From Cantharellus purpuraceus (lineage: Eukaryota; Basidiomycota; Agaricomycetes; Cantharellales; Hydnaceae), in the NCBI GenBank assembly GCA_025174535.1, contig JALBUN010000010.1, positions 2,108,001 to 2,172,000 of the forward strand: a stretch of 64,000 nucleotides of DNA. The letters run 5' to 3'. Under the pieces are notes generated by a model, which saw only the letters and a list, made by a program, of their open reading frames with translations, was not told the DNA's origin and made no database searches. Position numbers and translations under genes: made by a program. Within the stretch, counting starts at the first letter, position 1; every line of letters starts with the position of its first letter. Positions 22,721 to 33,243 of this stretch are shown here, one piece after another.

Positions 22721-23299
22721 TGTTAAGTGCTGAAAACTCAGAGTTTAAAGGAGTAGCTGGTGTTTGGATACTAGTGAGGAAGGGGATGGGACTTTACTGT
22801 TCCAGTTCAACCGGAGACAGATGGGGACAAATAACTATTGAGTCAGATTGAGTGGACTTGGCTTCAACTTATGTGTTGCGCCCCCTCAAAATCGTCGGTC
22901 CAATATTTCGGAGTTTGGAGTATGGAGTTGGATCAAAGATCTGGAGTTTGACTTGTCAAGAAGATACTTGTCAAGAAGCTAGTAACCAAGAAGCTGATGG
23001 GGAATCTTAGTCGATATACAAACTACTGTAACATACAAGAAGTAGCCTGTATAAGTATGTAGAGAATTGAATGGTAAAACTAAAAGCAATAAGACAATAA
23101 GACTAATATGGAATACAACATGGAAAGGAGTTTGGAGTTTGGACTCATGTCTGAACTAATACTAAACAATTAGAAAGTATACGGTTGTTGTAACCCATAA
23201 GAAGAAGACTACTAATGAGGAGAACAATGGCAGGGTCTGGAGTTGATGGAGGTGGAGATGGAATCCAGAGATCGGAACTCGGTGTTACAGGATGTAACA
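22721..23299 (-). mobile_element. LTR, family E (right LTR of the chromovirus block)
   Basis: On the minus strand it starts TGTTACATCC (at 23,299) and probably ends CACTTAACA (22,721). It shares a GACTTGGCTTCAACTTATG tract and the neighbouring TGTTGCGCCC with family B LTRs but is otherwise diverged. A second, truncated copy is at 12,960-13,419. The left end is inferred from the TAACA terminus and is less certain. Confidence 0.55.
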
Positions 23300-23449
23300 G
23301 GGGGGTCCTTTACTGAGTCTAGTCCTTCTTTTGGGAGGGACTGTGTTGTGGGTAGTTCATGTTTAGAGTTACCCCCTTGGCGTCATTTATTCATGCCAAT
23401 ACTCCTTCTTTGTATTAAATTTGTACCCTGGGACAGGGTATGAAGAGCA

Positions 23450-23982
23450 TTGGTATTATACTCTTCATTGGTGGGGACTTCTTCAGTTCCCATCATGATT
23501 TGGCCTGGGCCATTGAAGTCCAGGCATATTCCTAGCTTTCATAGGAATGGGATACTGAGTATTACATCATATGACTCAATGTTGGTGACATTGAAGTATT
23601 CTTCAATGTCCCAACTACCAAACTTTATGGTAGTGTGAGTACCATAATTTATGGTACTCCTGCTCCCAACACACACTAATTGCAGTGCAATGGGTTGCTC
23701 TAGCATGAAGGTTTTCATACCTGTCATGTACATGAATTCAGGGGATATCATTATCCCCTTGCTCCCACTGTCTAATAGATGGTGAGCAAGTGTTCCACCA
23801 ATCTCCCAATACCCAGAGATTGTTTTATTATTTATGCGCAGCCTATTGGGTTGCACTGTCGATTTCTGTCTACTCCTATGATTATACATAGGTTTGGCTG
23901 ATCTGTTGATGCTGACAGCAGCTATATGCAGCTGTTGTGATTCCCTGCTTGTCAGGAATCTTATTGCACTACAGAAATGCAC
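23450..23982 (-). pseudogene. Gypsy retropepsin (aspartic protease)
   Basis: Contains AHHLLDSGSKGIMISPEF, the D-S-G active site of a retropepsin, and YDVILSIPFLRKLGICLDFN, the conserved flap-to-end stretch. Upstream residues link to gag. A short linker toward RT continues to about 23,310, where the inserted block begins. Hairpins are very dense here, for example an 11-base near-palindrome at 23,637-23,659. Confidence 0.8.
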
Positions 23983-25420
23983 TGCATAGGTGCATTTTGA
24001 TGGAATTCGATCATTGGGTCAAATTCATATTGCATTAGAGCGATACATTGGCATAGCCTCCTCTTTGGGGGCATCATCTTGGTCATCCCATTTGTATGGG
24101 GCAATCCCCTCATTCCATTTGTCAGCTACTTCTATAGCTGGCATTTTTTCCTCTAGATGGTCCTTGGGATCATCCATCACTTCTTCATGTTCTCCCTCTA
24201 TCAGGGAGAACCTGTCTACATTGTCCTCCACTATATGTGAGGACACATCCTTTCGGACTGCAGCTGACCTTACATTGCCCTTTAGTTTGGGGCAGCTGGG
24301 TCGCATGTGACCTGTCTGGCCACATTCATAGCATACAACATTACTGGTAATGTTGTTTGGTCGATCACCACTCACATGTGCTGGTGACTTCGATTGATAA
24401 TTACCTCTAAAGGAGTAATTGTTGGAATTGAACCTGGAGCCTCCACTACAGGGTTCCAGCCTTGGCACACTCACTTGTCATGAGTGTGTATTGGGAGCCA
24501 TATATACATGTCCATAGGGCATGGGTCAACTCCCTGCATTCATCATATCAGTAGTTCTATTGACTACTGGTCTATGGGTTGAGGAGGACACATTAGTCAT
24601 GTTTTCCAGGTGTTGCATACCATGGTGGTATCGTGTCACTTCCTCTATCATTCAAGCAGTTTTGTACAACTGCTCAATGCTGCTAAACTCAGCATTGAAG
24701 CCCTTCTTGAGGACTTCTTGCCTCAGAGGTTTGCACATTGCAGTTACAAACCTCTTCCTGTATGTGTATGCAGCCCACATACTTATCTAGATCATTTATT
24801 AATTCATGAATGGTCCTTTGACCCTGTGTTACAGAGTCAAATTTATTTGACACATGATGATGCATCAGGGTGTAGGAATCTATGCTGGAATCCTTGGATT
24901 GCAGTTTCCAGGGTCCAGTCTTGGACTGCCCTGTCATAGTGTTCTACATTTCTGTAGAACCATTCCTGGGCCTCACCTTTAAGGCAAGTGCCTAAGTACA
25001 ATAGTTGAAACTCTGTACTTGATGGCCCTAGAAGATCATTCATCTTCAGCCATCATAGCATACCTGCTACAAAGATCTTGAACTCTTCAAGATCTGCACC
25101 TCCTGCATATTGCTCAGGAGGGGATACTTTAATGCCCACCTTGGCAAGGACAGACTTCTCTAGGTCTGTATCTCTACTATCGACTATGGCTACTTGCACT
25201 ATATGAGTAATGCCATTGATAGGATCAATTGTATCCAATTGATCTGGTATGCCTTGACCTTCTAGGGTCAATGGCGCTGATTGTTCCCTGTTATGGGGAA
25301 CATCTTCTTGAGGTACCCATTAGGTATCTTGTTGCTCATGTTGGGTGTCTCCTGAAAGGCCTGCCACTCATACACACTGATAACTGTTCAGTGCATGTCG
25401 CAACTGTTGGTTTAAGTCAA

Positions 25421-25954
25421 TGTTATGACTATATTCATTTATGCCCAGATCCCCATCCAATCCACTCAGATCCCCATGCACATGAAATCTATACTCCATT
25501 TAGAAACCATCACATCTCCATTAGCCTGTCTGATTGTCACAGTCGATCTTGCTCATCTGCCTCCAGTTCCAATTGAAGCATCACCATAGGAACCCAGACA
25601 TCCATCCCCATCAGACTCGGACATACTCATGTAAGGCCATTGGCCTTGGAGACCCATCACCGGAGTAATTATTATAAGATTTCAAATATGTATTTAAGTT
25701 GCCTGACTGGGGACTTCATTCCCCAGTTTGAATATTGAATCATGCCTAGCTCCTAAATCCAATCCAAACTATCTAAGTCATACTCTGTCTCTGAAATCTC
25801 AGACACAGGTATTAGTGAGGGTGCAGCACATAAGCTGAAGCCAAGTCCATTCTGACCCCACGATGCACCTCAATTCCTGCTCAGACTCCAACCATCGACT
25901 CCAACCCAATCTCTGACCCAATCCCCAACCCCCAATCAGACCTAGTGCATAACA
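25421..25954 (-). mobile_element. Solo LTR, family B, copy 2
   Basis: Inverted relative to the copies at 19,168 and 26,038. Plus-strand ends are TGTTATGACT and GTGCATAACA. The 5-base target duplication GTCAA flanks it exactly (25,416-25,420 and 25,955-25,959). Many CpG sites of copy 1 appear here as TpG or CpA. Confidence 0.9.
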
Positions 25955-26037
25955 GTCAACAGCCACATTGAACTCTTGCTGGGGCCACTGCTCTCTAAAC
26001 AGCTGGCCGAGCTCCTGCTCTGCATGTTTAGCCTTCT

Positions 26038-26561
26038 TGTTACGCACTAGGTCCAATTGGGGGTCGGAGATTCGGTTGGAGGTTGGGTTGGAGGTTGGGT
26101 CAGAGTCGGAGAGGGAGTCAGGGTACATCATGGGGGTCGGAACAGACTTGGCTTCAGCTTATGTGCTGCGCCCTCACTAATACCTGTGTCTGAGATTTCA
26201 GAGACAGAGTATGACTTAGATAGTTAGGAACTAGGCATGATTCGATATTCAAACTGGGGATGAAGTCCCCAGTCAGACAACTTAAATACATATTTGAAAT
26301 CTAATAATAATTACTCCGGTGATGGGTCTCTGAGGCTGACGGCCTTATGTGAGTATGTCTGAGTCTGATGGGGATGGATGTCCAGGTTCCTATGGTGATG
26401 CTGATGCATCAATTGGAACCGGAGACAGATGAGATTCGGTGGTGACAATTGGACAGATGAATGGAGACATGACAGTTTCCAAATGGAGTATAGATTTCAT
26501 ATGCGCAGGGATCTGAGTGGATTGGACGGGGATCTGGGCATTAATGAATATAGTCATAACA
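26038..26561 (+). mobile_element. Solo LTR, family B, copy 3
   Basis: Starts TGTTACGCACTAGG and ends ATAGTCATAACA, 524 bases. The 5-base target duplication CTTCT flanks it exactly (26,033-26,037 and 26,562-26,566). It is 83 bases from copy 2 in opposite orientation, both inside gag of the older gypsy element. Confidence 0.9.
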
Positions 26562-27593
26562 CTTCTGTTCAAGGGCTAATCTGTGTTTACAAGAAGCCTC
26601 AACTTCTCATTGTTTCCATAGCTTGAGCTCTTGATTGAGCTCCTTTGCCATAGATTGGGGAGTTTCTTCCTCAATCTGGATCAGTAATCCTTGCCTTATG
26701 GAGATTACTGGGTCTCTGATTCCCTCCATTGGGGGGATCTCATTTCCTCTGTCCAACTGATCATTTGGTTGGATCCTCTCACTCCAGGGAGATCCAGGCT
26801 CTCTGGATTCAGATTCTCATCAAGAATCTGATCTTCAGTGACATGACTTGTGTTGCTCAGAGTTCTCTTGGAGCAATTTTAACATTGTTCCTAGCTCTGC
26901 AATTTGCCGCCCCATAGTAGTGGCAGCATGCCCTGCTTCAGCAGCCATCTTGGCTGCCTGAGCACTAGCTTTGCTAATGCTCTTCATCTCATGTTGATTA
27001 CACATGAGTTGTTCGGTCAATCTTGCAATTGACCTGTGGGTTTCATGCCACTCCATGCTGCATGATTCCCTAGTAGAAGTATTGCTACTTCTACTTGTGC
27101 TCATATATTGAGCACATTCCTTTCCTTTAGGAATGTTGGAGGCAGTTAATGACTGTCTCCTCCTTTCTTCTCTAATCAGAGAACCACTCGATGAGGGGTT
27201 CCTGTTTGACAGATGATCTATTGTGCGATCATCTGTGCAGTCTCACAACCTCAAAGACTCTCTCCTAGAGTCCTCCTTACAAGAAGTCCCTATGACTTCT
27301 CTAGGGTTTTTAATGGTGTAAGCACCAGATGATACATGTGCCCGGCTGGTTCACCGGTGTTCAGCTTGATGCACCCAACATCACGAGATATAACAGCTCA
27401 CCTGGAATTTCTCTTCATTCCCTGGAATAACAGCCGGAATAGATACACCACGGCTAAAGGCGGGTTAGATTGGGACTACATGTGTGGTCAGCGGCTGACT
27501 GGCTATGAATCGGATGATATACAGGTGAACACCACCTGGTCAACGAAGGCACGTGACGCCGTACCTGTGGCTGGGTGCAATCATGACACATTC

Positions 27594-30500
27594 GGAGGCA
27601 CCTGTGGTCGTCCATGCCTGCTGAAGGACATGGATAATCCGCTTGTGTGATGGACACTAACATTCACCATGTCACCAGGACTTCGACGCCTTTGCTTCTC
27701 AACAGTGATGTCCTGCATCTTGCAGTCATGTTGCCCTAGACACCAGGATATAATCTCTTCGAAGTTTGCCTGCTGCTTCCTTAGGAGAGTTTAACGTTCA
27801 TGTGAGCCAGACATGAAAACGAGTGGGCCGGCATCACGGCTATCCTCGCAAATTTTCAATTGAGGATAGTGGCCGGTCGTCGGGTATTATATGGAGCGTG
27901 TCGATGGCCACACAGAGAGACACAAATGGAAGTTCTATTCCGCAATTCTACATCCTGAATCGACGCACAGGAGGCTTGTGATTGCTGTCTGACGGGTACG
28001 GTGCCAGTTGCATTCTTGCCCCTATGTTGCCCTTCGGTATTGAAATTCAAGAACTTCCAGGGCGTCGCATCCCGGCGGGTTCAGTCCACTGGGACCACCT
28101 TATAAGCTAGTGCGCTCGTGGTAGGAATACGGCAGTTCACAATGTTTTCCCTCTACATTTCAGCAGCACTGTTGGTCGTCGTCGTTCTATTCCGAATTTT
28201 CCTCCGTCACCTTCGAGCGCACTCCATTAAGCATCTTCCGGGGCCACCGACAGGCCCATGGCTCGTCGGTATATTTTCCTATTGTTTTTTCCTTGTTCAA
28301 CACCGACTCGTGACCCTCGTCAGGCAATATGCCAGCGTTGATTCGGCCAAAAGAGAGTGGCGAGGCTGATTTCGCATGGACGAAAGAATATGGCACTGCG
28401 TTGTGCATCAAGGGAACATTTGGCGTGAGTGCACCCTGTAATTGTATGCTATACACGTCTTATTGAAGATATGCTATCACTAACAGAGGAACATACTATT
28501 TACCTCAGACCCCAAGGTAGCATTTCAACACTTCTATTCTATCATCTACTGACAACTCATTACAGGCACTGCAACATATTCTCAACACCTCTGCATACAA
28601 TTTCCCCAAACCTTCTGAAGCCCGCGCATCCATCACACTCACCACCGGAAAAGGCATCCTCTGGGCTGAAGGTCGTCGCGTCCTTGCCCGCCGTGCTGAA
28701 CATCTCACCTATTCGTCAATTTTCCGCAGGAATTCAACATGCACGCCAGAGAAAGATCATGAATCCCGCGTTTTCGTACAGTGCACTTCGAGGGTTCCTT
28801 CCCGTCTTCCACTGTACTGCGCAACAGGTACGTTCCGCACTCGTCCACCCTTGTTCACGCTTTTTAGAGTTGACGCACATGTATGTGCGCTTGGTAGACC
28901 ATAGCAAAGTTGAAGGAGTATATAAGCCAAACTGGAAAGACATCCGCTGTCGTGGATATCCCTCCTTGGCTCGCTCGCGCGACTCTTGACGCCATTGGTA
29001 TTGGTGAGGAATGTCTTGTCATATACCCAAGAAACGGTGCTAACCTGCATTTGCAGCGGCGTTTGACTATCAATTCAGAGCGATCGACGAAGGTGGTAGC
29101 GGAAAACTCTCCAAAGCCTACAGCAACCTCTTGTCCGTCTCCCTCTATATTAGCCAGCATGTATACGCATATAACGAGTTCTCAGTGTCGATGCATTCCT
29201 GGATCGCTCAGACGGGGTGATATTATTCGAGGCGCTCTGGGGTCTGGTTCCGGAATGGCTCTTCGCGCTGCTGAATCACATGCCAACAAGGCGGTTACAG
29301 AGGCTGCGGAATTTTATGAACGTGTCAGAGGAAGTGGCACGAACGCTGTTGGATCGTCAGGCAGCATCTCAAGCGCAGGGAAAGGAAGGGTCGAAGGATG
29401 TTATGAGTATCTTGAGTAAGTTCCTTGAGTCCTCGGAGTGGTAGAAGTATGTGCTGACAAGATTGATTTTTTTCTTCTTTTAACTAGTTAGAGCGAACCT
29501 TTCTGAGAATCCAAAGTTGAAACTTCGGGACGACGAAATTTTGCCTCAGCTCACGTAAATATCTAGCTCGATCACATCGACAGAGAGGATTTGCTTGGCT
29601 TACAAAGGTTCTCCTCGCTCAGAACGCTATTCCTCGCTGGGCACGAGACGACCGCTTCGACGCTCTCATGGACTTTATACGAGCTGTCTCGACATCCCGA
29701 CTTTCAAACGAAGGTTCGCGAGGAGATCAAGGCAACTCGTGCGCAAGCAGCGCAAAGGGGGGATAGTGAGCTGACTGTGGCTGATTTGGATGGTATGAAG
29801 GCTCTCCTTGCGCTTGTGAAGGTGGATACATGTCCTATCTTTTACTGTCCCTTGAACTGACGTCCCTCTGTTCTGGTTGTTTCTATCCGTTAGGAAACGC
29901 TTCGCTTTCACCCTATTATTAATGTGCTTGTGCGGGTGGCGGGCCGTGATGACGTCATCCCGCTCGCGACATCTCAGAAGACGAAGACGGGGGAGACAAT
30001 CACAACTATTCCCGTGAGCAAGGGACAACATATACACATCTCTATCTCTGCCTACAACAGGTGAGTCTTCACCCTACTTTGGCTGATGATACTCAAATAT
30101 GGATATGTGCAATGTGTAGGCTCAAGTCGGTGTGGGGAGAAGATGCGGACCAGTGGAGACCTGAGAGATTCATTGAAGGGGTCGAGGGTATGCAGAAGAC
30201 TAACTTGGGGGTCATTGCGAACGTGTACGAGAGTTGTTGGGTAGGTATGTTGATGCTAACATGGACATGGGTTTCAGTGCAACGTTTAGCAGTGGCCTGC
30301 GTAGTTGTATTGGGTGTGTGCACAACACTGCCTGGCGGTAAATACATTCAATACTAACACCGCTGATTTCACTCTAGGTGGCGATTTGCGTAGGTCACGA
30401 AGGTATAACCACTCGGCTCCTGCGCTGACTGACGCTTTCTTTTTTGAACGGCCACAGGATGATCGAAATGCAAGCCATCCTCATCGAATTACTCGAGAGC

Positions 30501-31050
30501 CTCCAGTTCTCTCCTCCTCCTGGCAATATCGAGATCCTCCGTGGCGCTGCGGGTATTCTGACGCCAATGTGAGTCTTGTATTCTTGACAAATTCGTCGGG
30601 TTTTTTTTTTCGCCCCCATTTTGAACTGTGGGGTTTCGTTTGTTTAGGGTGAAGAATTCAAAGTCACGTCGCACGGAGTTGCCGATTACGATCACGCCGA
30701 TCTCCAACTGATGCCTCCTCATCTCAGCCATCGTTTCTTCTTTATGTGTTACAGCGTATGTGTCGGTCTACTGAGCGGTCCCGATGACTGGAACAAAGAG
30801 AGTATTAACTAGTTACTGTCTCGTTTTGATGTCCGGGTATGACTAGACCTTGAAGTCGAGTTTCATTTGAAGACCTTGGATGGAAAACATGAAATGCCCT
30901 TCCCACGTGAGGCAATACGGACCCAGGCTCCATGCAACTCTCCGTCCATCCAACAAACTTGTGATGAGCCTCATTGAACTGCGTAAACTGACACCATGCT
31001 GTGAACTAAGCAGAGTGGAGATGGGATGTAGACACGGTTTTGACCTTGGT
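27594..31050. repeat. Segmental duplication, copy 2 (P450 and flanks)
   Basis: Same orientation as 8,758-12,636 and collinear with it through both P450 exons and introns, ending near 31,050. The 283 bases before it (27,311-27,593) are unique to this side and show no gene. Confidence 0.85.
28142..30711 (+). CDS. Cytochrome P450 monooxygenase, copy 2
   Basis: Paralogue of 9,699-12,269 with the same intron positions. Spliced landmarks: anchor MFSLYISAALLVVVVLFRIF, LPGPPTGPWLVG, ILFTSDPKALQHIL, ARQRKIMNPAF, I-helix FLAGHETTASTLSW, K-helix ETLRFHP, WRPERF, haem loop FSSGLRSCIG then WRFA, and C-terminus LPITITPISN. The I-helix here has the more usual GHETTA where copy 1 has GNETTS, so the copies may differ in activity. 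The exon after the haem loop starts MIEMQAILIELLESLQF. I saw no frameshift or stop. Substrate unknown. A TATA-like element lies ~38 bases upstream of the ATG, as in copy 1. Confidence 0.85.
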
Positions 31051-31986
31051 GATCAATTGTGCAGGGATAGCATGATCGACTATTGGGGTATGAGCTTCCC
31101 AAGGCACATCTGTATAAACCCAATCAGAAGAGGAATAAACGCTCGCAGGAGAACTGTGTGCTTGAGTTATCGTTGGGTCAGCGTTCGGTAATACATTTTG
31201 TCGGGAGATTTGTGTGTTGGCCTGAATATCTACAGGTTAAAAAAGGGTGGAACTAGCCTTGCCAGTAAGGAGTTTGCTGAGGAACTTCCTGGTGGGGCAA
31301 GCCTAGATGTCAAGTTACCAGGAAATTTGTTATGTTCAGGTTTGGGTGCGGCTATTGTGGTTGGTCTATCTGCAGCGGGATTGTTGGTGTTGGCTTATAC
31401 GAATCGTGGATGGACCGACTACGAACTCCAGGAACTCACGGTATGCTCCGTTCCTTCGTGTCCATCGGACATAGGATGACCGCGCTGCAGCAGTTGAGAA
31501 AGCATCTAAGTGTCCGCACATCTATGCAAGGGTAGAGCACCATGCCGCCGTCCGGGATGGAGATTTGTGGGGCTCTACGTCCTGTCTCCTGCCATCAAAT
31601 GCACGTCACATTCCGAAATAGATGTGTGTGTAATTCTGTCATGAGCGTTGGCAAAGTAGGAACATATTCTATACTTACATTGATGAAGGTTTAAACGTCT
31701 TGTCAGCCTGAGAGCACTAGATGTTGGTGCTTTGACGCTGGAGGCTATGTGGAGGAACGCCACAGCATATAATAGAAGGGACAAATCTTGTCCACTCAGT
31801 GTTACTTAGATCTTGCCTAGATCTAATAGAGAAAATCATCAGGACGATCTTATATAATGCGATCTGGAAGTGCCTTGAACTAAGCCATATCGAGTCTAGA
31901 AAGAGCCTGGTTAGGTACACGTGCGCATTACGTTACATCATGGCCACTTCGGTCACAATGACTGTTGGTAGTAACGTACACCCCAA

Positions 31987-32485
31987 TAGAGAGTATTTGT
32001 TACCAATAATTATTGGCTCCGGCGTATGCCGAGCAGAATAATAGTTACTAGTAGACTGTGGGAAGTTAATAGTAAAGAACGCGTCCTCTAACACACCGCG
32101 TCTCACCTCACATGGCTGCCATCCCACCTGAGCTGTTCTACGGTCCTTTATACCTTCTACACCCCTCCATTGTTGTCACTGGCTGACCTGACTTTTCATT
32201 TGGACCTCTCAAACTCAGCACACCTCCCCCAGCTCGCCTCTCACCCTCGGCACACCTTCCCCCAGCCGGCTCACCTCTCTCTCACCGCCTCACCACAGCC
32301 AGCCTCCCTTCCACGCAAGCCACGTGAAAAGTTATCAACTGCTCAGCGCAGTGCCAATTGAGGTCTATGTTACGTTCCTGTCACGTGTAGACCTTTGTGA
32401 ATTATTAGTGACCTTGGCGCTTGTATTATTAGTTTATAAAACTTCCTTAGCCGTCCTAATAAATATTGGTAACAAATACTCTCTA
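31987..32485. mobile_element. MITE-like element with 22-base perfect terminal inverted repeats
   Basis: The 22 bases at 31,987-32,008 (starting TAGAGAGTATTT) are the exact reverse complement of 32,464-32,485. The 499-base unit begins and ends with TA, so a TA target duplication of Tc1/mariner type is possible, with 20-base inverted repeats inside it. The interior has no transposase frame, as expected for a non-autonomous element. Confidence 0.7.
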
Positions 32486-32659
32486 GTCCCAAGTGAGATT
32501 TAAATTTACGCTTGGCGGTGAAAGAATGAATACCGAATGTGGGACCCTACCATAACAACGCGTCAACACGGGTTGTCATAATGTAGGACGTTGTTCATCC
32601 GATCCACATGACAACATCCCATCATATCTTAATCTATTTATTCCGCTAGTAATTACTTC

Positions 32660-32727
32660 ACAGCTGCGATGGTAAGGGAGTCGCAGCTGTCTCCTTTCCT
32701 CAGTCGTGTTCAATACACACGCTGAGG
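32660..32727. repeat. Double-hairpin repeat, copy 1
   Basis: Hairpin one has arms ACAGCTGCGA and TCGCAGCTGT (32,660-32,690). Hairpin two has arms CCTCAG and CTGAGG around an inner CGTGT/ACAC(A)CG stem (32,698-32,727). Related pairs occur at 49,050-49,119 and, inverted and partly degraded, at 57,331-57,408. Confidence 0.6.
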
Positions 32728-33243
32728 CGCCGTTATTCATTCTTTGATCATTCGCTAACAACTTCTGCCGACAGGCGACAAGTCAGTCTGTCAAAAAGAA
32801 CCGCGACGTTTCTATTGCCGGTGAATCTAGTGGCATGGTCTAAATTTGCCAGGGAAAAAAAAAAAACAAAAGTTAGATTGGTTATCTCCAGTGCTAAGTG
32901 TGGCGTTTCTTTTGGCGGCTTCTTTACTCTCGTCTCGCAGTCATGCTACTTCAGGTTAAAACGGGCCTATATGACCATTTTTCCATAATCGGATCGGCGG
33001 TGATGTGAGAGCGATGGTGAAGTATTGCATAATTCAGCTGGGTTTGAGCTTGCACCCACCGGTCAAAGTGGCGTACGCATGACATTAAATGGGGTCAGGG
33101 ATGACCCTGATAAGACCCCTGGGTGCATCAGGGTGCATAGCTTTATAGCCCTTTTCAGGGGCCCCCCACATCCATCCTCCCTGCCGCCCTCCCAGCGAGC
33201 GACGCTTCAATCACAACCGTTGCTTCAACTCGTCCAGCCTGCC

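Larger units (their letters stand above)
19168..23299 (-). mobile_element. Chromovirus-type gypsy block with mismatched LTRs
   Basis: Bounded on the left by a 517-base LTR (19,168-19,684) and on the right by a longer related but diverged LTR (22,721-23,299). Inside, on the minus strand, the start of gag is fused to the end of integrase plus a chromodomain, and an antisense ORF runs on the plus strand. No matching 5-base target duplication is seen (GCAGG left, GGGGG right). It sits in the RT of the older gypsy element and replaced its fingers region. Confidence 0.65.
15440..27310 (-). mobile_element. Degenerate Ty3/gypsy retrotransposon (hairpin-rich), split by later insertions
   Basis: Read on the minus strand the domains are in canonical order: gag (27,310 to 24,025), retropepsin (23,982 to about 23,450), RT palm and RNase H (19,160 to about 17,700), integrase zinc domain (17,690 to 17,496), integrase core and C-terminus (16,091 to about 15,500). 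Four later insertions split it: solo LTRs at 26,038-26,561, 25,421-25,954 and 16,092-17,490, and the block 19,168-23,299, which also replaced the RT fingers. Neither of its own LTRs is recognised, so both ends are truncated. CpG is strongly depleted. Short perfect hairpins occur every few tens of bases through most of the coding sequence (see findings). Confidence 0.85.
24025..27310 (-). pseudogene. Gypsy gag with CCHC zinc knuckle, interrupted by two solo LTRs
   Basis: From the N-terminal side: REERRRQSLTASNIPKGKE, a helical stretch ISKASAQAAKMAAEAGHA, then AEQELGQLFREQW (between the two solo LTRs), the capsid region YAGGADLEEFKIFVAGML, LLYLGTCLKGEAQEWFYRN, and the nucleocapsid knuckle CYECGQTGHMRPSCP (C-x2-C-x4-H-x4-C). 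Several stops and frame changes occur. The 5' end merges into non-coding sequence at about 27,310 without a visible LTR. Confidence 0.8.
31051..33243. other. Non-coding region with a MITE-like element and hairpins
   Basis: No family-like gene is visible. A frame at 31,198-31,479 encodes one hydrophobic stretch (AAIVVGLSAAGLLVLAYTN) but lacks other support. The region contains the inverted-repeat element at 31,987-32,485 and the hairpin pair at 32,660-32,727. A pyrimidine-rich stretch before 33,244 may be the antiporter promoter. Confidence 0.35.

Noticed and set aside
31198..31479. Small membrane protein gene
   Set aside because: One hydrophobic stretch only, without family similarity, splice sites or supporting context.
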